64,000 bases of DNA, taken from NCBI GenBank assembly GCA_902728285.1, contig CACVBU010000910.1, forward strand, positions 1,120,157 to 1,184,156, read 5' to 3'. The notes beneath the pieces were generated by a model, which did not search any database, had not been told where the DNA came from, and worked only from the letters and a program-made list of their open reading frames with translations. The DNA comes from Clytia hemisphaerica. Lineage: Eukaryota > Cnidaria > Hydrozoa > Leptothecata > Clytiidae. Position 1 is the first letter of the stretch, and every line of letters begins with the position of its first letter. Below, one piece after another: positions 32,664 to 43,747 of the stretch. The position numbers and the translations under genes were made by a program.

Positions 32664-33357
32664 CCAAATATATTTTGCGTGACGCGCACCGCTTCCCATT
32701 ATTCCTTAACTCTCATATATAGCTCGAAAAAAGTCGTATCAACGAGAGGATTTTGAAAAGTGCTGGGTCAAAAATTTACATTAAGTCAATCTGAAGATAT
32801 CGGTCACAAACTAATTTTGACGATATAAAATACATCGAAAAAACACGTCATGAGTAAGATTAAAATGACGTCATTATTGAAAAACGGCGATAACTTCAAT
32901 TCTATTAATGCAATCAACACCAAATTTTGACTGGAGTTGTAAATTAACGATTCTGAAATATTTGTTAAAATAATTTCAGAAAATTTAAATGACGTCATTT
33001 GTTATCGGGAAAAATTGAAATACGTCAAAAAATGCTGACGTCATCATGAATTTTAAATTTTTTTTCATGAAATATTTCAGAATAAATAATCAACATCTCC
33101 AGTCAAAATTTTGCTTTTATTGTAGTAAGTTAATCGGAATCATCGCCTTTTTTCACTAATGACGTCATTTTGACGTGTTTTTTCGATGTACTTCATAACT
33201 TCAAAATCTGTTTTTGGCCGATATCTTCAGATTTGCTTAATATAAATTTTTGACCCAGCACTTTTTGAAATCCTCTCGTTGATACGATTCTTTTGAGCTT
33301 TATATGAAAGTTAAGGGATAATGGGAAGCGATGCACGTTACGCAAAATTTATTTTGG
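32664..33357. mobile_element. Fold-back element, ~694 bp, arms over 300 bp
   Basis: CCAAATATATTTTGCGTGAC...CGCTTCCCATTATTCCTTAA at 32664 is mirrored at 33357 (CCAAAATAAATTTTGCGTAA...CGCTTCCCATTATCCCTTAA). The arms continue through GTGCTGGGTCAAAAATTTA and CTGAAGATATCGG almost to the centre. Multiple TGACGTCA-like words (ATGACGTCATT) occur on both arms. It lies in an intron of the tyrosine-recombinase-like gene. Confidence 0.8.
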
Positions 33358-36007
33358 ACAAAAGCAGAAGGTAAACAAACACTGAACTCTAAAAAGGCGG
33401 CTTAATGGATCCTGTAGCCTAGCCTGGATATCCAAGCTCAAAATTTTAGAAAAAATAAGTTTCACCTCAGCCAGACAAAGTTCTAAAAATTCTGAGCTTG
33501 GTTCACTTGAAATCAAGTGAACCCCTGTTGACAGATTTTCCTGCATGAAACCCATGACTGCAAAAAAATATATGCACATAATTTCAAGATGGTACCCCAG
33601 AAATGGCAGCCTTGACCATAAATATAGATAATATAGATAATATATCGTTTCCCATCTTTTGTTTTGAATGAACAAATCACTTTTACCGAATTGTGGTAGA
33701 TGGTGCTTGACTTTGCTTCATGCAGGGATTGAGTTGCTCTATCTAGTGTTTTATATAAGACATAGTTACTGGCTTTCTTCCACCGATTACAAAGCTCTTT
33801 ATTCCGGAAAATTTTGTACGTTTTTGTCTACATGATTATGTTATTTCTTTCAGGTACCACCATCAAGATGATGGAGTTCGTCAGAAATGACGATATCCAA
33901 AAACAGTTCGAGATTGCGGCGAAAGGAGATTCCGAGCCCTTCCTCAATCTTCAAAGTAATAGCCCCCGATCTAAATTTCTAATTTCCTGAACATTGTTGT
34001 TTTCTTTTCAAGTTAAGTTGAGTCAATTATCTTTTCTAAGAAATATCTTGCAATAATGTTGGATTCTTAGTTTTTGAAGTCTCTTGCATCGCATTACAAA
34101 GGTAGATAATACATTAAAGAATGAACCTCAGTAACTTGAGGAATAAATTTAATGGACTAGCTTCTATGACAAGTTTTAAGTTAGTAATTATTAAAATAAA
34201 GCGCAGTTGAATCTCGATAAGTATAAGTATACACAGGGGAACAAAGAAAAATGGTACTAATTGTTAGAATCTACCTTAAGTTAGTACTTATTATATGAAC
34301 ATTTTCAAATTGTCCTACTTAACAGGATGTTTGACAAGAAAACAGGATGCTTGACAAGAACCATGAAATTAAGTGGAAAAAAAACAGTCAATTAAGATTT
34401 TTCTCTAAGTTTTTAGAGACTTATATCTTCGAATTTTGAAACAGGCAATGTGGTTTCATCAATCTATTACAAATGTCCTACTTAAGCCTGTCCAAAGTCT
34501 TACTTATTCCCAACTTTTTCTCTTCAAGGGATTATAGAAAAGTGATAATACTTTTAGCCGCGTACTACTCGTCCGTAGTACTACTTATCCAATTTTTCTT
34601 AGCCTGAAAAGGGTAAGAAAGTTCAGGGGGCTTAAGAAAAATGATACTTCTTATCCATGGTACTATTATCGAGATTCAACTGTATTCTGCAAAAGTACTC
34701 GAATTTTATTGATTGTTCATCCAAACTCCTCAATTAGGTAAACGATCGGTGCAAAATAAGTTTGCTGGAGTAGAAAACGAGGCGGAGGATTTTGAAATCC
34801 CGGTTTACTGGGAGAAAATGAATACCCTCAAAAAAAAGAGATCTTGTTCGTAACTTGGTCAGATGGTACAGTGGTAAATCATTTTCGACTTCATTTCAAA
34901 TTCAATCTTTAAATCTTCATCAATATCAATTATAACATTTCGGATACTAATGCATTGTTTCATCTTCATGCTGAAATTTTTGTTTACTTGTTCACGTTAC
35001 TGAGTTTTCCTCTTCAGACTGCTTTGCTGATTGCAAGGATGAATAGTGAAATGCTAATTTTGATATATGTTGTTTTATTTCCAGAGGCATGGCAGCCATG
35101 GATTCCTTCCTTGAAGCCAGAGTGGTGGCCCAATGACATCCAATATCGATCGACAAGAAAATCTGATGTAGCGTCATTGGATAAGATATTGAAAAGTGTC
35201 TTCGAGTTCCGTGCTAAAAACAGTATGGTTAGTCTATTAATTCATTTTACCTACTGGGGTGTCCTATACATAAATGAAAAACTCTAATCGTTCGTCTGTT
35301 ACCAAACTAAACAAAGATTTAAAACAGCAATGCCCCGAAAAAAATGTTTCGATAGAAAAATCACTCGAACTTTTTTCCATGCAATAGGACTTATTTTGTT
35401 ATTAATTCTTTAGCAGAAAGATAAAAGGAAAAATTAATCACCATGCTTTTTTCTCTATCAGAATTAATTTCCCATCCTCGAGTTTCGTGCTACCAGCAAT
35501 ATGTTGGTATAAAACATTTTGACTGCAAAATTTCAAGGAACTAAGTTGCATTTGAAAAAATATGCATCGACCTTTTTTATGTTGGCATACTGCCACGGAG
35601 AGGTTGCAAATCTAAGTTTAAGGTAGCTCAAGCATCGCGGTTTAAGAAAGAATCTTCAATTTTTTAAGTGAGACTCTGTCCTTATGTGAAATATGTTTTG
35701 ATATTTTAGGCCTCCTTCAAAGCTTCCGATCTTCTAACTGGGGAACAGTGGGCAGACTTAAAGTGGAATGAGGAATCACTTTGCCCTAAATACTGGCTCG
35801 AAAGGCATTGGTCTCCTCCAAAAACAACGATTGACGCGCGACTTGTATCTATAAAGTATATAAAATAAGTTCATGAGATTTTTTGTGCATTCTTCTTTTC
35901 TTTTTTCTTTTCTTTTTCTTTTTTAAAATATTAGATAATACCCCAAAACTTTTCAAAGGTATGGAAAGCCGTTGCCTCTCCATCTATCTTTGTTACATTT
36001 AACTCAA

Positions 36008-36040
36008 TACCGGGTGTGCCAGAAATATGTTACCCTCTTT
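36008..36040. other. Divergent mariner-like terminus TACCGGGTGTGCCAGAAAT
   Basis: TACCGGGTGTGCCAGAAATA resembles the TACCGGGTGTCCCAGAAAAA end of the mariner at 9412. It was copied with the tandem duplication (second copy at 37321). No opposite end is identified. Confidence 0.4.
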
Positions 36041-36174
36041 AATTTGATATTGCAGGCAGGGTTTCCCCGAAAAAGAAGACCTTGAAGCGCAATTCAAGCA
36101 AAATCGAATGCGCCGGGGTTTTTGCCCCTCGTTTCCAAACAAAAACAAAAACAAACAAAAATTTTCAAATAGAA

Positions 36175-36858
36175 ATGGAGAATGTAAATGAGACCAAACA
36201 AAAGTTCACAAGAAAACCGAACTTCTCAGCAGATGAAACACGAGTCCTACTGGACTCTTACAAAGATATCCTTGAAGGAAAATTTTCAAATGCTCTAACA
36301 CAACAAAACAACAACGAATCATGGCAAAAAATAGCCAGCAACGTTAATGCTGTTGGGGTAACCCCTCGTACGATTGCTAGTATACAAACCAAATTTAAAA
36401 ACATTAAATCTGAAGCAAAGTTTGCTTATAACAAATTCAAGAGACATCAAAATGGCACTGGTGGTGGTGGTCCTCCACCAAAAGAACCGTCTTCATCAGA
36501 CCAGAGAATAATTAGTTTATTCGAAGGGCGTCCCTCTTTTGAGGTCCTCCATGGTTTTGCATCAAACGCACATGAAACTGGTAAGTTTCCTTGTTTTTTT
36601 TTCAATACACTTGCTGGTGATCTTCCTGGTGTGATACTAATTATCCTTGATGTCTTTCTCTACTCCCTCCCACCGGAAAACAAGAGACTAATGAAGCAAT
36701 CAGCTAATTATAATTCTAAGATAATAGTTTCCAAATTATTTATTTTTACAGAAATCGGATCTTATTCAACGTCAATGATGAGTGAGGTATCAGCAGACCC
36801 AATGCTTTCATCGACCGCTCTTATGGGTCCTCAAGATAAAACTAACGAAACAATTTAA
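36175..36858 (+). CDS. Myb/SANT-like DNA-binding protein, copy 1
   Basis: ATG 36175 (MENVNETKQKFTRKPNFSAD). Exon 1 ends at 36580 (donor GTAAGT); exon 2 is 36752-36858. Residues ~10-90 form a Myb/SANT-like trihelix domain of the type in NAIF1/MSANTD and Harbinger-associated proteins: NFSADETRVLLDSYKDILEG, NESWQKIASNVNAVG, then IQTKFKNIKSEAKFAYNKFK. A Gly/Pro linker follows (GTGGGGPPPKEP). The 171-base intron is in frame and open in this copy, so a retained-intron product of ~225 residues is possible. After the stop, a coiled-coil-like frame (ELAIQKARRKGERFRNKNLL, 36965-37080) survives in another frame, so the protein has lost its normal C-terminus. Confidence 0.65.
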   Translation: MENVNETKQKFTRKPNFSADETRVLLDSYKDILEGKFSNALTQQNNNESWQKIASNVNAVGVTPRTIASIQTKFKNIKSEAKFAYNKFKRHQNGTGGGGPPPKEPSSSDQRIISLFEGRPSFEVLHGFASNAHETGKFPCFFFNTLAGDLPGVILIILDVFLYSLPPENKRLMKQSANYNSKIIVSKLFIFTEIGSYSTSMMSEVSADPMLSSTALMGPQDKTNETI

Positions 36859-37484
36859 AAAACTACGAAAGGAAAACAGAAAGCCACAGCACCCAAACAA
36901 GGGAAGTCAGTAATCAAACGCTTGAAGCTAACTGCAAATAAGAAAATTCAGAAAAAATGTTCTTCAAGAACTTGCAATACAAAAAGCTCGTCGGAAAGGC
37001 GAGCGCTTCAGAAACAAAAACCTTCTTTTGAAAGAAAGAAACCTTCGACGAGAGGACGAAATTCTAACCGTCCAAAAAAAATTGCGAATCACTTTGCCCT
37101 AAATACTGGCTCGAAAGGCATTGGTCTCCTCCAAAAACAACGATTGACGCGCGACTTGTATCTATAAAGTATATAAAATAAGTTCATGAGATTTTTTGTG
37201 CATTCTTCTTTTCTTTTTTCTTTTCTTTTTCTTTTTTAAAATATTAAATAATACCCCAAAACTTTTCAAAGGTATGGAAAGCCGTTGCCTCTCCATCTAT
37301 CTTTGTTACATTTAACTCAATACCGGGTGTGCCAGAAATAGGTTACCCTCTTTAATTTGATATTGCAGGCAGGGTTTCCCCGAAAAAGAAGACCTTGAAG
37401 CGCAATTCAAGCAAAATCGAATGCGCCGGGGTTTTCCCTCGTTTCCAAACAAAAACAAAAACAAACAAAAATTTTCAAATAAAG

Positions 37485-38169
37485 ATGGAGAATGTAAATG
37501 AGACCAAACAAAAGTTCACAAGAAAACCGAACTTCTCAGCAGATGAAACACGAGTCCTACTGGACTCTTACAAAGATATCCTTGAAGGAAAATTTTCAAA
37601 TGCTCTAACACAACAAAACAACAACGAATCATGGCAAAAAATAGCCAGCAACGTTAATGCTGTTGGGGTAACCCCTCGTACGATTGCTAGTATACAAACC
37701 AAATTTAAAAACATTAAATCTGAAGCAAAGCTTGCTTATAACAAATTCAAGAGACATCAAAATGGCACTGGTGGTGGTGGTCCTCCACCAAAAGAACCGT
37801 CTTCATCAGACCAGAGAATAATTAGTTTATTCGAAGGGCGTCCCTCTTTTGAGGTCCTCCATGGTTTTGCATCAAACGCACATGAAACTGGTAAGTTTCC
37901 TTGTTTTTTTTTTCAATACACTTGCTGGTGATCTTCCTGGTGTGATACTAATTATCCTTGATGTCTTTCTCTACTCCCTCCCACCGGAAAACAAGAGACT
38001 AATGAAGCAATCAGCTAATTATAATTCTAAGATAATAGTTTCCAAATTATTTATTTTTACAGAAATCGGATCTTATTCAACGTCAATGATGAGTGAGGTA
38101 TCAGCAGACCCAATGCTTTCATCGACCGCTCTTATGGGTCCTCAAGATAAAACTAACGAAACAATTTAA
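37485..38169 (+). CDS. Myb/SANT-like DNA-binding protein, copy 2 (tandem duplicate)
   Basis: ATG 37485, exons 37485-37890 and 38063-38169; same protein as copy 1 except Leu for Phe in SEAKLAYNKF. The intron is 172 bases, one T longer, so retention here would break the frame. Copy 2 keeps the original 3' flank: after the out-of-frame coiled coil (KERNLRREDEILTVQKK) a further frame NLHLEISLMKGNILYVEPD continues to a stop at 38474, which copy 1 has lost to the duplication junction. The same premature end (NETI stop) is in both copies, so decay of the 3' part predates duplication. Confidence 0.65.
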
Positions 38170-38479
38170 AAAACTACGAAAGGAAAACAGAAAGCCACAG
38201 CACCCAAACAAGGGAAGTCAGTAATCAAACGCTTGAAGCTAACTGCAAATAAGAAAATTCAGAAAAAATGTTCTTCAAGAACTTGCAATACAAAAAGCTC
38301 GTCGGAAAGGCGAGCGCTTCAGAAACAAAAACCTTCTTTTGAAAGAAAGAAACCTTCGACGAGAGGACGAAATTCTAACCGTCCAAAAAAAAAAATTTGC
38401 ATCTTGAAATCAGTTTGATGAAAGGAAACATTTTATATGTTGAACCAGATGTTGAAAATCCCATTGAAGAATGAAACAA

Positions 38480-39470
38480 GCTTTCAGAAATCACAATAAA
38501 AATTAATAGCAAGCAACCAAAGCAAGCCAACACCGACCAGATCTCTAACTTATTTTGAAATGTTTTTGAATGAACCCTTTCAAACTTTCGAGCCTTCTAC
38601 AATTTCGAATGGGCCTATTCTTGCCTCTTAAATTCTATTGTTATTTTGTTCCATCTCATTCGTCTCTAAAAAACAAAGGAATTCCTTAGAATTTCTCATA
38701 AAAACGTCAATCACTGAGAAAAAACAATGGATTCGAATCTCATTTTTTCGAATGTTTTTGAAATCTTTTGTCTGGATTCTTTTCTCAGGCAATTTCTTTC
38801 TGAAATGCTCTGTTTTATGATTCTCTTTTCCTCGTTTGTTGTCGGAAATTTTATAACTTGTATTTTTTTTGCATTCAATGCTAGGCAGAATTTTGCGATC
38901 ACTCGGCAAACTGTGGAACTCCTATACTGTCTCCAAGCACTTGTTGGAAGCTCCCATAGGCAAAAAACCTGAGAGCAATCAAAACTTGGGTCTCCACCGA
39001 CGAGGATTAAGGCTTGCTTGGAGCCGCTAAGGCTCTTAACTGGATTTGATCTTTTCTTAATCGCGATTAAGTTCGTGAGTTTCGAACAACCGCTTAATCG
39101 GTGCTAATCTCAATTTAATATGGGATTAAGCTAATTAGGCCCAATCGCTTTTTGAACGGGCCCTATGAAAAAGAAAAAAGGAAGAAAAAGTTTCAGTCCA
39201 GAAAAACGTAGTAAGCAAAACCTTTTTTGACATTCTTTTATAAAATGCGATGCAGGGTCGGCAGACCTAGACATAAAGAATCAAACATATTTCTGTTGAC
39301 TGAAAGAGGTTATTTTGGTTTATTCGAGATAATATGGTATCCGAGGCATCTGTGATATGAATACCGTTTACATTTCGCTATCTATCAGGTTGTCTGTACC
39401 AGACGACCACTGCTTTTTCCTTGACACCATTCCGTCTGTAACTTTTTACATTTATTCCCCCAGAGATTCG
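38480..39470. other. Non-coding stretch left of the Academ-like element
   Basis: Short frames on both strands at 38628-38972 overlap each other without any known motif. TTAATCGCGATTAAG-like palindromic words at ~39057-39130. No gene supported. Confidence 0.4.
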
Positions 39471-40091
39471 GCAATATCAATGAAACTTTGCAAACATGTT
39501 TACATATAATTAAGAATTATTCATATAAATTTTTATGAAATTTTACTGACCCAGTGGTATTTTACAGACCAGAAAAGTCGATTTTTTGGATTTTTTAACG
39601 ATTTTTTTGAAAAAATGACCAAAAACTTTTTCCTGAAGTCTATAAATGGGTCCTACCTATTTGCTCTGCCCTTTTTCATCAATTTTAGCATCTTAATGAT
39701 GAACATGGGTGGTTTTGTCAAAGAAACCACACTTAAATGGCTATTTTTAAGGCAAAATGGCTGTTTTTACCACTAAGACATATCTAAGGTAGTCTGAATA
39801 GGTAATTTCAAAATGTCATATCTTTGAAACCATAAAGTCAATACTAACGAAACTTTACAAACACATCCATATATAGTGAGAAATCATCTATAGAAAATCT
39901 TAAGAAGTTTTACTGACCAAGTGGTATTTTACAGACCAGAAAGCTCCAACTTTTGCATATTTTTACGATTTTTCTACGGACACGCCTCCAAACTTGGCTA
40001 ATGCTAATAATACCATTGTCTTCTTTCATTTACAGAAAGGGTAATAATTGGAGTGCAAAGGACTTCATTGTAGGTTTACTGAATAGCAATA
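39471..40091. repeat. Left terminal inverted repeat of the Academ-like element
   Basis: 621 bases, complementary to 45575-46194. Internally it holds two diverged copies of a ~300-base module, each containing GTGGTATTTTACAGACCAGA (at ~39550 and ~39922). Confidence 0.9.
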
Positions 40092-40194
40092 GAGAGAGAC
40101 TAAGAGAGAGAGAGAACTCACTGGTTATAGCTTAAAATTACAGTATCTCGTTTGCTTAAATTAAAGCCTTATTGTATCGTTTCAGTGAATAAAA

Positions 40195-43100
40195 ATGAGT
40201 AAAAGAAAGAAAAATGAGTTAGAACTTGTGTGTATTTGCCACTACCCTGGTAACTCAAGTTATTCGAAAGAAGTCAAAGAATTAACTGAAAACAACATAA
40301 GCCGGTTGATTCAAGCAAAGGAAAAACGGAAAGAGTTGGGTGGTGATCATCTCCATGAGGAACAAATCAAGCAGATTCCAGAAACTTTCGATTTGAAAAA
40401 GCACGGTGTTCATTCAAGGCCATGTTACAACTTGTAAGTCATAATGTTGATTCTTAATTTTTCATCTATTAACTCCATTCACTTTTTAGAATTTGTCTCT
40501 TTAAAAAATATTCTAGTGGGCATTTCTAATCACGAGCTTGAGTTGGTATGCATTTACTTTAGAGTGAGTCGCTTATAATACATGTTAACATTTTCTGTTT
40601 TAAGGTTTACAAATGTTATCGGAGACAAACGCTATTCAACAGAGGATGCAGACGAACCGTCGAGACGTAAGTCAGCCAGATTATCGAGTCCACCACCACC
40701 AACAGAATCTCGGATAGTTTATCCAAATGTCTGCCAGCTGTGCGAAAAGTATAAAATGCAACATAAAAACAAAACCCATTACCCGCATAAAATATTGACA
40801 TACAACACTGCTGATGCAATTAAGGCATCTGCGAAGAATAAGGATAAACGGTTGTATTGTGACATTGCATTTGTGGATATTGTTGCCAAAGAATTCCATG
40901 TGCATGACCCATGCTATAAAAGCTTTACTCTTGAATACTACCGTGGAATCAACGAAAGCTCGAAAGCTTGCAGCAGTAGAACCACAGCTCAACAACAAGA
41001 AACACAACCGAGCTACTCGAAATCAAATTACGAAGAGGTAAAACAATACGTCAACGATTCCATCATTAAGGAAAAGAAACCCGCTTCAATCAAACTTTTA
41101 CACGACATCTACGGAATAGGAATTGGTTGCACAAGCTATAGACAAAAACTTAAAGAACGCTTAAAAAGTGATTTCGGTGATAAGATATCATTCCTTAGTC
41201 AAGAAAATAAGACATTGCCAGAAATCGTGATATCCAATGAATACTTCACTGCCGAAAAAGTTTTATACTCTGAAGAGCAGACGGTAAAGTATGCTGCAAA
41301 GATTTTAAGAAACAATATTTTAACAAAATTCAAATCGTTTTCCAATGAACAATGGCCACCAGACCTTAATCAATTCAATTCAACAGAGCTCCAGCCACCA
41401 GACATTGTTCAATTATTTGTGAAATCACTATTGCAGCCCTCTGGCGGGGATCGAACTCCAAACATTGATAGAATTGTTGACTGTTTAGCACAAGACATAG
41501 TTTTCAATGTTTTGAAACGTCAAGTGCCTCTCAAAAAACAATTTCTCTTGGGCCTTGGGCTTCACAGCTTAACAGGATCTCGACAACTGATAGAAGTCCT
41601 GTTTAAATTTGGAAGCTGTGTTAGCTACGACTACATTTGCGATGTTGAAACTGCGTATGCTGAAGCTGCTCAAGAGAAAGCCAAACTAGGTTTTACATTA
41701 CCTATACAGCCAATCCTTCGTGAGCTGGCCATATTTTCACACTTCTGGGTCGACAACTTTGACGTTTTGATTGACAAGCAGTCAGGGGGAGGTTCCATCA
41801 ACACAACTCACATGGTTGCATTTCAAAATCCTAGTGAAAACGGTACAGTGCAAACCCGAAGAATGTCACTTCCAAGGAAAAAAAGTCGACAACTTTTCAT
41901 TGAAGATATCAACATTGAGACATTCCCCGTTGACAAGAAAAAGGAGCCACCCACAACATTCTCTCAGACAATTGAAATCACACCAAAATCAGTCGATTTC
42001 AATTGTGCATATCTCATTTGGATTTACCTCAGGAAGATATATTCGGTAGATCAATTGGTTCCTATCTTTAAAGCTTTCAAACTAGAACATAGAAAAACAG
42101 AAGCTCCGGTTTTGTGCAAAACGAGCGAGACATACCTGACACCACTCAATTCTAAGGTAACGGATTATCAGACCATCCAACGGTACATGCAGTATCTTCA
42201 AAGTCTTGCAGAACAAGTCAATATGCCGTTTGTAAACATCACTCTCGATGTAGGAGCTGCCATCAATGCCTACTTGGTTGTCTGGAATAATCCCATACTT
42301 TTCAAAAACATCATCATCCACCTTGGCAGTTTCCACTTTCTCAAAGAGAATTTTCAGGTAATTTTAGATTTCAATTTCTCATTTGGTTATATGATTAAGT
42401 TCAGTCTTTGTAGGTTATCTGAGTGGTTCTGCGGAGCTTCGGATAGAAATTCTAATAGAAATACAAAATCACAAAAGTTCTTGAAGTTGAACATTATAGT
42501 ATCAACTCCATTCAAAGCGAAGTTAACTTCTTTTCCGTTCAGGTTATTGGATCACTCGTTGCTGGCTCTGGCTTCGAAGACACAGTATACGAATCAACCC
42601 TTTGTACATCTGGTAGTTTGCATGGTGCACTCGCTGGAACCCATTACAACCGTGCATGGTATATGCAAAACACCTTTTCCGAAGCATTAGAACGTCTTTT
42701 CTTGACAAGATTCTTGGCAACAGAAAAACCAAGAATCCCAGCAATTTTGGATGAAATCACCATGGAAAACCTACCGGAACAGTTAACCGTCGACGATGCC
42801 TTTATCAAGAAGTTTGAGGTCTTCCGCGAGTCTGCAAGACAAGGATCAATGGGGAAAACAGCCCAATTTTGGCTTTTGTATATGGACTTGATGAGGTATC
42901 AGGTTATGGCACACACCGCAATCCAAGAGAACGATCTCGAAACCTTGATGTTTTGTTGGAAAGCGTTCTTACCGATGTATTTTATTATGAACAAAAGGAA
43001 TTATGCAAGGTGAGTTTAGCTGTTCAGTAATTTCTAGTTGTGTTAGATTTACAACAGTACAAAAGAAAAAAAGATTTTATGTTGAGTGCCATTTTATTTA

Positions 43101-43746
43101 TTTGTTTACTTCCTTTCTCCTTATTAGATATGGTTCGTACTACGTATCGCAAATGGAACACCTTAAAGCGACCAAACCAGATGAATATGGTGAATTGGTG
43201 AAGAATGGACTATCGATTCAGGCACAGGATCAATACCCATTGGCTACTGCATGCGATCAACGCGGAGAACAAACAATTAACAGAGATGCCAAAACCGCAG
43301 GTGATTCATTACTTGGGGTTTTAGGGTCTTGCTTTTATGAAATAATCATAACATAATCGATGTTATAAGTATAATCTGTCCACTTTCATCTGAATACCTG
43401 GATCTGGTTCATATCTTTTATTTAGCAAGTTTACAAAGCTGAGCAGTGATAAAATCTTTTTCTTTTGATTCGTTTATTTGTTATTTTGGAACTATGAATT
43501 CTAATCGGTAATTGTAAAAAAACACTATCCATATGAAAATAAACGAAATTTAAGATGTCGTTTGTTACTTTTGCAGGTGGAGTCAAAGGATACTCGAGCA
43601 ACCATAACAATGTTACAAAATGGTGTTTAAATCGACCAAATCTTGCCTTAATCACGAGAGATCTATTAGATATGGCTGGATTGACACACAAGACAAAATA
43701 CAAACCACTTCGAACAAAAGAAATCAAGAAGTCAGAGAGTAATTGA
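40195..43746 (+). CDS. Academ-like transposase, N-terminal and central part (five exons)
   Basis: Exons 40195-40433, 40605-42357, 42543-43009, 43128-43300 and 43577-43746, all with GT/AG and matching phases. The N-terminal part has a Cys/His-rich zinc-binding region: NVCQLCEKYKM, later YCDIAFVDIVAKEF then HVHDPCYKSF, a pattern usual in this family. The central part carries NITLDVGAAINAY, IIHLGSFHFLKENF and YNRAWYMQNTFSEALERL, positions where acidic and His residues of the family's transposase core fall. The frame stops at TGA 43746 after KTKEIKKSESN. The expected continuation is in the +1 frame at the same point (VIDVPENEYWSPFS), so a single frameshift separates this from the nuclease part. 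Confidence 0.75.
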
Positions 43747-43747
43747 C

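Larger units (their letters stand above)
28326..35868 (+). pseudogene. Crypton-like tyrosine-recombinase domain gene, multi-exon, three frameshifts
   Basis: Exon 28326-~29090, then 30124-30310, 31201-31290, 33854-33955, 34738-34873, 35085-35227, 35710-35868 (TAA). Recombinase-like motifs: LLNRRRSGEVAKTK (box I Arg), STKLRKHIATLCQ (box II Arg) and FLGHDVKIHREYYRLPESTT (His and candidate nucleophile Tyr). An acidic stretch (ESDVDSTDESDQSEDEELDE) and a C-terminal module (WQPWIPSLKPEWWPNDIQ) follow. Breaks: after LKTHL near 28556; at the T run near 28925 (RNF|FAVPTT-type frame); and at the A run 34830-34837 before RDLVRNLVRWYSE. No GT donor exists where the first exon should end (CAG|ATAGGG, ~29077). 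All other junctions keep phase. The gene class is widespread in cnidarians. Two of the three breaks are in homopolymers, so assembly error is possible, but the lost donor suggests real decay. Confidence 0.6.
35774..38397 (+). repeat. ~1.31-kb tandem duplication (35774-37086 and 37087-~38397)
   Basis: The two units are almost identical. They differ by a 3-base difference near 36126/37435, one T in the intron poly-T and a few substitutions. The unit starts at AATCACTTTGCCCTAAATAC within the last exon of the upstream gene and ends within the poly-A of the Myb/SANT-like gene. At the internal junction (37080-37090) the Myb gene is fused to a second copy of the upstream gene's final ~95 coding bases. 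The 3' end in unit 2 continues into unduplicated sequence (38398-38474). Confidence 0.95.

Noticed and set aside
36082-36858. A single 258-codon uninterrupted protein
   Set aside because: No ATG at its start, and it contains a well-formed intron (GTAAGT...TTTTTACAG) that is out of frame in the sister copy; kept only as possible intron retention.
38628-38972. Overlapping frames of 60-93 codons on both strands
   Set aside because: Mutually antisense, no motif, no splice context.
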